NCBI GenBank assembly: GCA_036559965.1
Contig: DATBSD010000135.1
Coordinates: 1-26,605, forward strand
Direction: 5' to 3'
Length of the DNA: 26,605 bases
DNA from: CSP1-4 sp036559965
GTDB lineage: Bacteria; Chloroflexota; Limnocylindria; Limnocylindrales; CSP1-4
The position numbers and the translations under genes were made by a program. The notes under the pieces were generated by a model. That model was not told where the DNA came from. It made no database searches and worked only from the letters and a program-made list of their open reading frames with translations. Positions 1-8,600 of this stretch are shown in pieces (positions within the stretch are counted from its first letter, which is position 1; each line of letters begins with the position of its first letter).

Positions 1-370
1 CCGCGGCGGCGACCGTGAGCATCGCCGCCGCGGCGCTGCCCACCGTCAACGCCACGCCGACCAGCCCGAGCGCGCCAAGCGTCGCCAACGGCAGCTCTCG
101 CTGCCAGCCGTGCGCCAGGCCCGCGATCTGGCTGACGAGCAAGGCCAGCGCCGCGGCGATGAGCACGAGGCGGACGTACGGTGCGACCTGGAGCGCCGTC
201 GAGCCGATGGCCAGCGTGGCGTTATCGGCCATGGTCAACGCCGCCACGAGGCAGACACCGGTCCCGACGAGACCGACGACGGCCGCCTGGCGAGGTCGCT
301 CGCGGAGTGCCACGACCCCGGCGCCGCCCAGCGCCGCCGACAGGAAGTAGCCCAGGAAGGCGAGCGACAT
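1..370 (-). CDS. Membrane protein, 3' end cut by window edge
   Basis: About 123 residues are visible, starting with ATG at 370. The upstream gene's TGA stop shares one base with this ATG (TGATG), so the two are translationally coupled. The product begins MSLAFLGYFLSAALGG and is almost entirely hydrophobic, with roughly four membrane segments. A short motif (IGSTALQVAPYVRL) vaguely recalls the N-terminus of antiporter-like subunits of complex I or Hyf-type hydrogenases, but too little is visible to assign a family. It is the third gene of a minus-strand run lepB - membrane protein - this gene. I do not recognise it with confidence. Confidence 0.6.
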   Translation of the reverse strand, partial: MSLAFLGYFLSAALGGAGVVALRERPRQAAVVGLVGTGVCLVAALTMADNATLAIGSTALQVAPYVRLVLIAAALALLVSQIAGLAHGWQRELPLATLGALGLVGVALTVGSAAAAMLTVAAA

Positions 371-990
371 CAGCCCGAGTCGCGCAGGTCGCGCGGGCGG
401 TCGGCCAGCTCGAGGTCGTGGCGGATGGCAGCGCCCGTCAGCGCCAGCCAGGCGACCGCGCCGGCGGTGGCCAACTCCGCGACCGAGAAGGCGAGCTGCA
501 CGCCGGCATCGACGTCGCCCCCCAGTGCGGGCAGGACGGCGGTGCCCGCGGCGATGAGCAGCATCGCCCCGGCGCCCAGCCGGAGGGTGTCGGTGCCGAA
601 CGCGAGCAGCGACCCGGCGGCCGCGGTCAGGGCCACCGACGCGCCCAGCGGGATGGCCGGGATGCGCGGATCCGGCGTCGCGGCGCCGAGCAGGGCGCCG
701 AGCACGAAGGCCGCCGCGATGAGGCCGAGCTCGGCCGTCCCGCCGAGTCGCATCGGGCCGAGCAACGTCGTCGTCCGCCGGATGGCGTGATCGAGCAGGA
801 AGACGGCGATGAGCAGGGCGACCGTCCGGAAGGCGAGCACGAGCGGCTCGGGCGATCCGCCGGCGGCCAGTGGCAGGGCCAGCAGCGTGAGCGCGACGCC
901 GGCGATCATGAGCCGGCCGTTCGTCGAGCGCAGCGTCATCGCCAGCCCCAACAGGACCACCGCCGATGCCGCGATGCCGATGGGGTTCAT
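370..990 (-). CDS. Unrecognised polytopic membrane protein (206 aa)
   Basis: It encodes a 206-residue, very hydrophobic protein (starts MNPIGIAASAVVLLG) with about six or seven membrane helices and a short charged C-terminal tail (RHDLELADRPRDLRDSG). The start is 16 bases after the lepB stop, with a weak GAGAG ribosome-binding site. Its stop overlaps the start of the next membrane gene by one base, so the pair probably makes partner subunits. Length and helix pattern resemble HyfE-like subunits of respiratory or hydrogenase complexes, but no diagnostic motif is seen, so this is only a guess. A generic membrane protein of unknown function is equally possible. Confidence 0.65.
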   Translation of the reverse strand: MNPIGIAASAVVLLGLAMTLRSTNGRLMIAGVALTLLALPLAAGGSPEPLVLAFRTVALLIAVFLLDHAIRRTTTLLGPMRLGGTAELGLIAAAFVLGALLGAATPDPRIPAIPLGASVALTAAAGSLLAFGTDTLRLGAGAMLLIAAGTAVLPALGGDVDAGVQLAFSVAELATAGAVAWLALTGAAIRHDLELADRPRDLRDSG

Positions 991-1006
991 GGCTCTCGGT
1001 CGATGG

Positions 1007-1630
1007 TCAGATGGCCAGTGCGTGGCTGCGTCGCGTGGCCGCTGGCGCGGTCACGCCGGTCGACTCGTCGGCCGTCGAGGGCACGCCTGGATAGCCCGGC
1101 GTGCGCAGCACGGTGAACGTGTCGAGCGGCCAATACCGGACGACGGCGCGGCCGATGATGTCGTCCCGCTCGACGAACCCGAAGACCCGGGAGTCGGTCG
1201 AATCGGAGCGGTGGTCACCCATCGCGAAGAACTTGTCGGGCGGCACCACGACGACGTCGCCCAGGACACTCGGCTCGGTCGGGCCTTCGAAGATGTAGGG
1301 CTCCTCGAGCTCGACCCCGTTGACGTACACGAGGCCGTCGCGGAACTCGACTCGATCGCCCGGCAGCCCGATGACGCGCTTGATGAACGGCACCTCGTGC
1401 TCGGTGTCCGGCGGCCAGAAGACGACCACGTCGCCGCGACCGTAGTCGGACCAGCGCGGCGAGAGCTTGTCGATGAGGACGTACTGCCCGGGTTCCAGCG
1501 TCTGCTCCATGCTCTCCTGCTCGATGCGGTAGGGCTGTGCGACGAAGTTCTGGATGACCAGGAAGATGATGACGGTCAGGACGAGTGTCTCGACCACCTC
1601 GAAGAGGCAGCCGAGCGGGCGCTTGCTCAC
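1007..1630 (-). CDS. lepB: Signal peptidase I
   Basis: Type I signal peptidase, which removes signal peptides from secreted proteins on the outer face of the cytoplasmic membrane. The 207-residue product has an N-terminal membrane anchor (about residues 12-31). The nucleophile box is IEQESMEQTL with Ser40, and the general base lies in FIKRVIGLPGD with Lys84. The RGDVVVF strand and the MGDHRSDSTDSR box (137-148) complete the S26 fold; the usual Asn of MGDNR is His here. The start is GTG at 1630. No Shine-Dalgarno is present, but a TATACT box lies 9 bases upstream, suggesting a leaderless or near-leaderless mRNA. The 30-residue C-terminal tail is Ala/Thr/Ser-rich and probably disordered. Confidence 0.95.
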   Translation of the reverse strand: MSKRPLGCLFEVVETLVLTVIIFLVIQNFVAQPYRIEQESMEQTLEPGQYVLIDKLSPRWSDYGRGDVVVFWPPDTEHEVPFIKRVIGLPGDRVEFRDGLVYVNGVELEEPYIFEGPTEPSVLGDVVVVPPDKFFAMGDHRSDSTDSRVFGFVERDDIIGRAVVRYWPLDTFTVLRTPGYPGVPSTADESTGVTAPAATRRSHALAI

Positions 1631-1639
1631 AAGACGGGG

Positions 1640-1645
1640 AGTATA
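1640..1645 (-). promoter_or_regulatory. -10 box of lepB (TATACT)
   Basis: On the minus strand TATACT is followed by 9 bases and then the GTG start of lepB. Transcription would begin within about 3 bases of the start codon. No convincing -35 element is seen 16-18 bases upstream. Confidence 0.6.
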
Positions 1646-1923
1646 GGGGCCACGCTGGGCCCCGACCGCCGGCCCGAACCGGGCTGGAATCTTGCTGCAT
1701 AGCAGGCGACCTTCCAGTCGCCGCCGACATGCATCCGGACCGTGTCGCTGTTTGATACACTGCCGCCCTGTTCGCCCCCGGGCCCCGGAATACGGGGCTC
1801 GTCGTGTGTCTGCCGCGGTCTCAGTCGGGCCCAGGGAGGGTCGGCTGACCGGCCTGGCCGACGCCCATCAAACCGCCTGATCGGCCATCGGTCGCCGGTC
1901 GGATCCGAGGAGGCTCAGCCACC
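1646..1923. other. Divergent intergenic region between lepB and hppA, with hairpin-rich hppA leader
   Basis: No gene is seen here. Going toward hppA there is a weak -10-like TACACT (1756-1761) without a good -35. A hairpin follows, with arms GCCCCG (1782-1787) and CGGGGC (1793-1798) around a GAATA loop. Further short GC-rich inverted repeats lie around 1838-1905, and a GAGGAGG ribosome-binding site is at 1907-1913. The hairpins could form a structured 5' leader of about 150 bases. I do not recognise a known riboswitch class. Confidence 0.4.
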
Positions 1924-4149
1924 GTGCAACTCGCGACGACGCTGCAATGGATCGTCCCGATCGCGGGCGCCATCGCGATCCTCTTCGCCCTCTATCTGGC
2001 GCGCGACGTCCTGCGGCGCGACACGGGGACGCAGGCGATGCAGGACGTGGCCGGCACCATCCTCGAAGGGGCCGTCGCGTTCATCCGTCGCCAGTACACG
2101 ACGATCGCCGTCCTCGCGGTCGCCGGCGCGGTGATCATCGGCGCGGTCATCGGCGTGGTCGAGACGGCCGAGGTCGCCGACACCGACGTCTTCGGCCTCC
2201 AGCTCGGTCTCATGACCGGTGTCGCGTTCCTGGTCGGCGCCGCCTGCTCGATGGCCTCGGGCATCATCGGCATGTACATCTCGGTCAAGTCGAACGTGCG
2301 CACCGCCTCGGCAGCGCAGCGCAGCCTGGTCGAGGCTGTGCAGGTCGCGATGCGCGGCGGGGCCGTCTCGGGCTTCCTCGTCGTCGCCCTCTCGCTGCTC
2401 GGCGTGTGGGGCATCTTCGCCGCCTACGGGGGCTTCACGAACCCGGCCATCGCGCCCTTCCTCATCGTCGGCTTCGGCTTCGGCGCTTCCTTCGTTGCCC
2501 TCTTCGCCCAGCTCGGCGGCGGCATCTACACCAAGGCCGCCGACGTCGGCTCAGACCTCGTGGGCAAGGTCGAGGCAGGCATCCCGGAGGACGACCCTCG
2601 CAACGCCGGCGTCGTGGCCGACCTCGTGGGCGACAACGTGGGCGACTGCGCCGGCCGCGGCGCCGACCTGTTCGAGTCCACGGCCGCCGAGAACATCGGG
2701 GCCATGATCCTGGGCGTCTCGGTCTACACCATCGCGCTGACGTCGGGCTGGCCGAATCCCGAAGCCTGGATCTTCTTCCCGCTCATCATCCGTGCGTTCG
2801 GCCTGCTGGCGACGATCGTGTCCATCTTCTTCGTCCGCGGTCGCGAGGATGAAGACCCCATGAACATGCTCAACCGCGGCTACTGGGTGGTGACCGCGCT
2901 GTCGGTCGTGGCCCTCGCCTTCGTGACCAGCCAGACCATGAACACGGGCACGCAGACGGGCGCCAACGGCATCCCGACCTGGGTCTTCTTCTTCGCCTGC
3001 GGCCTCATCGGGCTGGCCACGAGCATCGTCTTCGTGTACATCACGCAGTACTACACGGCCGGTTCCTGGCGCCCCGTCAAGGAGATCGCCGAAGCCTCCA
3101 AGACCGGCCCCGCCACGAACATCATCTCGGGCATGGCGGTCGGCTTCGAGACGACGTTCGCCACGGCCATCACCATCGCCATCGCCCTCCTGGCCAGCAA
3201 CTGGCTGGGCTCGCTGGCCGGTCTCGTCAACGCCCAGGGTGCCAACGTCGGCGGCATCTTCGGCACCGCCGTGGCGACCATGGGCATGCTCATGACGACG
3301 GCCTACATCCTGGCCATGGACACGTTCGGCCCGATCACCGACAACGCCGGCGGCATCGCCGAGTTCAGCAAGTCCGAGAAGGGCGCGCGCGAGATCACCG
3401 ACCGCCTCGACGCGGTCGGCAACACGACCAAGGCGCTGACCAAGGGCTACGCCATCGCCTCGGCCTCGCTGGCCGCGTTCCTCCTCTTCGCGGCCTACAT
3501 CGACAAGGTCAACCTCATCATCGATCGCCAGATCCTGGCCGGCGTGCGCGAGGTCGGGACGCGCCTCGAATCGGTCGACCTGGCCGAGGTGCCGGTCTTC
3601 GTGGCCGCCCTCATCGGCGCCATGCTCGTCTACTTCTTCAGCTCGCTGGCCATCCGCGCGGTGGGCACCACGGCGCAGTCGATCATCGTCGAGGTCCGCC
3701 GCCAGTTCCGCGAGATGCCCGGCATCATGGACTACACCCAGCGTCCGGACTATGCCCGAGTCGTCGACATCACGACGGCGGCCGCGCTCAAGGAGATGAT
3801 CCTGCCGGGCATGGTCGCAGTGGCCACGCCGATCATCGTCGGTGTGCTCCTCGGGCACCAGGCCATCGCCGGCTTCCTGATGGTCGCGACCATCGCCGGC
3901 GTGATGCTGGCGACCGTGCTCAACAACGGCGGCGGCGCCTGGGATAACGCCAAGAAGTACATCGAGTCGGGTCAGCTCAAGGATGACCAGGGCAACGTGC
4001 TCGGCAAGAAGACGGACGCCCACGCGGCGGCCGTCGTCGGCGACACCGTCGGCGACCCGTTCAAGGACACAGCCGGCCCCTCGCTGCACGTGCTGGTCAA
4101 GCTGCTGGCCACGATCACGCTCGTCCTCGCCCCGCTCTTCATCCGCTAG
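1924..4149 (+). CDS. hppA: K+-independent proton-pumping membrane pyrophosphatase
   Basis: Membrane-bound pyrophosphatase that couples hydrolysis of pyrophosphate to proton export across the cytoplasmic membrane. The 741-residue length and about 16 helices are typical. Substrate-site motifs are intact: DVGSDLVGKVE (207-217), DNVGDCAGRGADLFES (237-252), and the C-terminal run from NNGGGAWDNAKKYIE to GDTVGDPFKDTAGPS. The subfamily-determining site reads GNTTKALTKG with Lys503 where K+-dependent enzymes carry Ala, which predicts K+ independence. The start is GTG at 1924 with a GAGGAGG ribosome-binding site 10 bases upstream. It is followed 51 bases later by uppP, so both pyrophosphate-releasing chemistries sit together. 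Confidence 0.97.
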   Translation: MQLATTLQWIVPIAGAIAILFALYLARDVLRRDTGTQAMQDVAGTILEGAVAFIRRQYTTIAVLAVAGAVIIGAVIGVVETAEVADTDVFGLQLGLMTGVAFLVGAACSMASGIIGMYISVKSNVRTASAAQRSLVEAVQVAMRGGAVSGFLVVALSLLGVWGIFAAYGGFTNPAIAPFLIVGFGFGASFVALFAQLGGGIYTKAADVGSDLVGKVEAGIPEDDPRNAGVVADLVGDNVGDCAGRGADLFESTAAENIGAMILGVSVYTIALTSGWPNPEAWIFFPLIIRAFGLLATIVSIFFVRGREDEDPMNMLNRGYWVVTALSVVALAFVTSQTMNTGTQTGANGIPTWVFFFACGLIGLATSIVFVYITQYYTAGSWRPVKEIAEASKTGPATNIISGMAVGFETTFATAITIAIALLASNWLGSLAGLVNAQGANVGGIFGTAVATMGMLMTTAYILAMDTFGPITDNAGGIAEFSKSEKGAREITDRLDAVGNTTKALTKGYAIASASLAAFLLFAAYIDKVNLIIDRQILAGVREVGTRLESVDLAEVPVFVAALIGAMLVYFFSSLAIRAVGTTAQSIIVEVRRQFREMPGIMDYTQRPDYARVVDITTAAALKEMILPGMVAVATPIIVGVLLGHQAIAGFLMVATIAGVMLATVLNNGGGAWDNAKKYIESGQLKDDQGNVLGKKTDAHAAAVVGDTVGDPFKDTAGPSLHVLVKLLATITLVLAPLFIR

Positions 4150-4151
4150 CT

Positions 4152-4176
4152 GACGACCGCCGCCGGGCCGGTCGTC
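4152..4176 (+). other. Hairpin between hppA and uppP
   Basis: Perfect 8-bp stem GACGACCG (4152-4159) and CGGTCGTC (4169-4176) around a 9-base loop. No T-run follows, so it may be a weak terminator, a processing site or an mRNA-stabilising structure between cotranscribed genes. Confidence 0.45.
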
Positions 4177-4200
4177 GACCATCTCGGCGGGTAGGAGCAC

Positions 4201-5025
4201 ATGGAGACCATCCTCCAGGCATTCATCATCGGCGTCGTGCAGGGCGTGACGGAGTTCCTGCCCATCTCGTCGTCGGCGCACCTCATCCTGCTGCCGATGC
4301 TGCTCGGCTGGGACGACCCCTTCCTGAACTCGGCGGCGTTCGACGTGATGCTCCATGTGGGCACGCTGCTCGGCACGGTCTTCGTCCTCTGGTCCGACCT
4401 CGTGCGTATCACCAGGGGCGGACTGGCCTCCATCCGCGACCGGGCCATCGGCGTCGACCCGGATCGCCGCATGGCCTGGCTGCTGCTCGTGTCGGTCATC
4501 CCGGCCGCGATCCTGGGCGCCACCCTGGAGTCGTTCTTCGACACCTATTTCCGGGCCACACCCATCGCCATCGCGGGGCTCGTCCTCGTAGGCGCTGCCG
4601 CCCTCTGGCTGGGCGAGCGCCATGGCCGTCGCGAGCGTCCCCTGGCCGATCTCCGGCTGCGCGACGCGATCGCCGTCGGCGGTGCCCAGGCGCTGGCGCT
4701 CTTCCCGGGCATCTCGCGCTCGGGCATCAGCATCGCGGCCGGCCTCTTCCTGGGCCTCGAGCGCCCGGCGGCGGCTCGTTTCGCGTTCCTCATCGGCGTG
4801 CCGGTGATCGCCGGCGCCAGCATCTGGAAGCTGCGCGGCATCGTCGGCGGCGCCGTCGACTTCGAGCCGCTCGTGCTCATCGCTGGCCTCATCGGGTCGA
4901 CCGTGGCAGGCTTCCTGGCCGTGACGCTCCTGCTGCGCTACCTCCAGCGCCACTCGACAGCCATCTTCATCGCCTACCGCATCGTGCTGGCTGCGGTCAT
5001 CGTGGTCTGGGCCGTGGCGACCTGA
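4201..5025 (+). CDS. uppP: Undecaprenyl-diphosphatase (BacA/UppP)
   Basis: Dephosphorylates undecaprenyl pyrophosphate to the monophosphate, recycling the lipid carrier for peptidoglycan and other envelope polymers. It is a polytopic inner-membrane enzyme of 274 residues. Diagnostic motifs are GVTEFLPISSSAHL (15-28, with Glu18, the Ser run and His27) and FPGISRSG (168-175, with Arg173). Both conserved active-site regions are complete. The ATG is preceded by GTAGGAG with a short 3-5 base spacing. The stop is one base before the ATG of the ArgR gene, so the two are coupled. Bacitracin tolerance is a known family phenotype when overexpressed. Confidence 0.96.
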   Translation: METILQAFIIGVVQGVTEFLPISSSAHLILLPMLLGWDDPFLNSAAFDVMLHVGTLLGTVFVLWSDLVRITRGGLASIRDRAIGVDPDRRMAWLLLVSVIPAAILGATLESFFDTYFRATPIAIAGLVLVGAAALWLGERHGRRERPLADLRLRDAIAVGGAQALALFPGISRSGISIAAGLFLGLERPAAARFAFLIGVPVIAGASIWKLRGIVGGAVDFEPLVLIAGLIGSTVAGFLAVTLLLRYLQRHSTAIFIAYRIVLAAVIVVWAVAT

Positions 5026-5026
5026 G

Positions 5027-5491
5027 ATGGAGGTCATGAAGCAGCTCCGCCAGCAGGCCATCCGCGACCTCGTCGTTCGGCGGCCCGTCCGGACGCAGCA
5101 GGAGCTGGCGGCGGCCCTGCGCGAGCGCGGCTTCCGGGCCACCCAGGCGACCGTCAGCCGCGACGTGGCGGAGCTGGGGTTGATCAAGCAGGCCCGTGAT
5201 GGCGTCCTCTGCTACGCCATCCCACCCCGCCTGGCCGAGACCGAGCCGTCCGGTGAGGAGCGGTTGCGCGACCTGCTGCACGAGCTGCCGCTCGAGGTCC
5301 ACGAGGCCGGCTTGCTGCTCGTCGTGCGGACCCTGCCCGGCTCGGCGCATGCCGTGGCGGCGGCCCTCGACCGCGCTCGGTGGGCCGAGGTCGTGGGTTC
5401 CATCGCCGGCGACGACACGGTCTTCGTGGCCTGCCGCGACCGATCGTCGCTCAGCCGGGCGCGCAAGCGGCTGCTGGCGCTGGCGGGCTGA
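5027..5491 (+). CDS. argR: ArgR-family arginine repressor
   Basis: Arginine-responsive DNA-binding regulator of arginine metabolism, 154 residues. The N-terminal winged helix contains RATQATVSRDVAELGLIK (SRD at 44-46), the classic ArgR recognition helix. The C-terminal oligomerisation and arginine-binding domain ends with SIAGDDTVFVAC, containing the arginine-binding GDDT (128-131). ATG at 5027 sits one base after the uppP stop; an in-frame ATG at 5036 (MKQLRQQ) is an alternative start. No arginine biosynthetic gene lies next to it here, so its targets are presumably elsewhere. No ARG-box-like AT-rich palindrome is visible in the flanks. Confidence 0.93.
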   Translation: MEVMKQLRQQAIRDLVVRRPVRTQQELAAALRERGFRATQATVSRDVAELGLIKQARDGVLCYAIPPRLAETEPSGEERLRDLLHELPLEVHEAGLLLVVRTLPGSAHAVAAALDRARWAEVVGSIAGDDTVFVACRDRSSLSRARKRLLALAG

Positions 5492-5610
5492 GGGCCCCAC
5501 GGTCGCCTTCAAGGATTCCTAAAGGGCCGACCGTCACCGTCCGGCGATGGATGGTCGAGCCCTCCACCTTCACGCCGGATCGGCTGCTGGCGGTCGGGCA
5601 GTCCGTCCCC

Positions 5611-5616
5611 GATACT
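5611..5616 (+). promoter_or_regulatory. -10-like box before the multidomain gene (GATACT)
   Basis: GATACT lies 7 bases before ATG 5624 and matches TATAAT at four of six bases. No Shine-Dalgarno sequence is present. The geometry fits a leaderless transcript. There is no clear -35. Confidence 0.4.
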
Positions 5617-5623
5617 CGCTGGC

Positions 5624-8600
5624 ATGAGGGAGATCGAGGGGACTCCCCGCGCCGCTCCAGACTCGCCGAGCTCCGGCCGTCAGCGCCGCGGCGTGCGTCG
5701 AGCGTCGAGCTCGGGCGCCATCCAGAGCTTCCTCATCGCCGACATCCGTGGCTATACCCGGTTCACGGCCGAACGCGGCGACGAGGCCGCAGCCGCGCTC
5801 GCCGCGCGATTCGCGGCCATCGTCGGCGAGCAGGTCGCGGCAGGGGACGGCTCGCTGGTCGAGCTGCGAGGCGACGAGGCGCTGGCGACGTTCGACTCCC
5901 CGCGCCAGGCGATCCGTGCCGCCGTCGCGTTACAGGGTCGGCTGCTGGCGGAGACGCGGTCGGTGCCAGACCTGGCCCTGCCGGTCGGCATCGGGCTCGA
6001 CGCCGGCGAGGCCGTGGTCGTGGCCGACGGCTTTCGCGGTGGCGCCTTGAACCTCGCCGCCCGACTGTGTGCCCAGGCCGGGCCGGGCGAGATCCTGGCC
6101 AGCCAGGAGATCGTCCACCTCGCTGGCGCCCTGGACGGCATCCGCTACGGCGACGGCGGGGCGACCGAGGTCAAGGGCATGGCCGAGCCTGTCAACGTCG
6201 TCACGGTGGCGGCCGATGAAGGCGACGTCGCCGCCCAGATCCAGGCACTCCTCCCGGCATCTGAGGAGCTGTCGCCGCCACGCGGTCTCCTCCAGGTCCG
6301 CATCCTCGGTCCCATCGAGATCGCGTCCGGCAAGGTCCTCGCGCCCCTCGGCGGACCGAAGCAGCGCGCCGTCCTCGCCCACCTCATCGTTCGCGCCAAC
6401 GAGCTCGTCCCGGCCGAGACCCTTGTCGACCTCGTCTGGGGGGACGACCCCCCGGAGACCGCGCGGAGCATCATCCAGACGTACGTCTCGCTGCTGCGCA
6501 AGTCGATCGGCGCGGACCGCATCGTCGGTCAGGCGCCGGGCTATCGGCTCCGCCTCGAGGCGAACGAGCTCGACGCCACACGCTTCGATGGCCTCGTTCG
6601 CGAGGGCCGCAAGGCGCTGCCCATCGATCCGAACCTGGCGGTCCGGACCTTCGATGCGGCGCTCGCGCTGTGGCGTGGCCCGGCGCTCGCCGATCTGGCC
6701 GACCAGCAGACGCTCTTCGCCGAGGCCGCCCGGCTCGACGAGCTTCGCCTCGAGGCGCAGTCGGCACGCATCGATGGGCTGCTCGCGGCAGGTCACGCTG
6801 CGCGGGCGATCGGCGACCTCGAGACGCTGCTTGCCAGCCATGCCCTGAGCGAGAGCCTGTGGGGCCTGCTGATGCTCGCCTACTACCGCGAGGGCCGCCA
6901 GGGCGACGCACTGGCGGCGTTCCATCGGGCGCGCAGGATCCTGGGCGACGAGCTCGGCATCGATCCATCACCCGAGCTGGCGCGCCTCCACGAGCGGATC
7001 CTCCACCAGGATCCGGGCCTTGAGCTGCGTGGCGAACCGCTGCGCGGGTACCGGCTGCTCGAGAAGCTCGATGATGGCCCGACCGGCAGCCTCTATCGCG
7101 CCATCCAGCCCGTGGTCGGTCGTGACGTGGCCGTGCGGATCTACCACGAGGACGTTGCGTCGGACGCCGACTTCGTGCGCCGCTTCGAGCAGCAGGCCCA
7201 GGCCGTGGCGGCCCTCGAGCATCCCCACATCGCGCCCATCCACGACTACTGGCGCGAGCCGGGCCGCGCCTACATCGTGGCCCGCTACCTCAAGGGCGGC
7301 AGCCTCCAGGCGCTCCGCGATCGCGGCGGCGCGATCGACCAGCCGACCGCCATCGGGATCGTCGTGCAGATCGCATCGGCCCTCGGCTTCGTGCATCGAC
7401 AGGGGCTCGTCCACGGTGACCTCAGCGCCGCGAACGTGCGCTTCGATGGCGAGGGCAATGCCTATCTCGTCGACCTCGATGTCGGGCTGCATGAGCGCGG
7501 CGATCGACGGGCCGACCTCCGACGGCTGGCGACGCTGGCCACGAGCCTGCTGCCCGGCGACGCACGGGTCAGCGAGCTCGCGACGCGCGTCGACGGCGCG
7601 CAGCCACCCGAGGCCGACGCCTTCGCGGTCGCTGCCCGAGGCCAGGCGGACGGGCTCGGACCGTCATCGGCGGCAGCCGACGCCCGCAATCCGTACAAGG
7701 GTCTGCGCCCGTTCATCGAGGCGGACGCCGGCGACTTCCACGGTCGCGGCGAGCTGACTCGACGCCTCGTTGCCCGACTTCGTTCGGGGTCGAGCGACGC
7801 TCGCTTCCTGGCCGTCGTGGGACCGAGCGGCGCGGGCAAGTCATCGGTCGTCCGGGCCGGCCTCGTGCCGGAGATCCGTCGCGGCGCCCTGGGCCCGGCC
7901 GAGACGACCTTCGTGGCCGAGATGCTGCCCGGTCCACACCCCATGGACGAGCTCGAGGCCGCCCTCCAGCGGGTGGCCGTCCGCTCGGTCGGCCATCTTC
8001 GTGACGTGCTCGATGCCGGCTCACGCGGCCTGCTCGACGCCGCCGACGTCGTGCTCCAGCCGGGCGCCGAGCTGACGCTCGTGGTCGATCAGTTCGAGGA
8101 GACGTTCACGCTCGCCGAAGACGAGCGTGAACGCGAGGCGTTCCTGGCCGCCTTGCGGGTCGCTGCCGTGGACCCCGAGAGCCGCATCCGGATCGTGGTC
8201 ACGATGCGGGCGGACTTCTACGATCGCCCGCTGCTCTATCCGCGTTTTGGGGAGCTGTTCGCGGCGTGCACGGAAGCCGTCTCGCCGATGACGCCGGATG
8301 AGCTCGAGGAGGCCATCCGCCGGCCACCGGAGGCGGTCGGGGTGACCGTCGAGCCGGGCCTCGTGGCCGAGATGATCGCCGATGTCGCCCATCAGCCGGG
8401 CGCGCTGCCGCTCGTGCAGTACGCGCTGACCGAGACCTTCGAGCGCCGGGACGACACGCGGCTGACCCTCGCCGCGTACCGCCGCATCGGCGGCATCGCC
8501 GGTGCGCTCTCGGCGCGAGCCGATCGTATCTTCGAGGCCACCGGCAGCGACGGTCGGCGGGCGACGAAGCAGGTCTTCCTGCGCCTCGTCACGCTCGGCG

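Noticed and set aside
2551..5187. 878-codon open frame on the minus strand across hppA, uppP and argR
   Set aside because: It is a high-GC antisense shadow: the translation is rich in Arg, Asp, Glu, Gly and His without motifs, while the plus strand carries three clear genes.
5499..5534. 7-bp inverted repeat (ACGGTCG/CGACCGT) after argR as an ArgR operator or terminator
   Set aside because: It has a 22-base loop, is GC-rich unlike ARG boxes, and has no T-run. Such repeats are expected by chance at this GC content.
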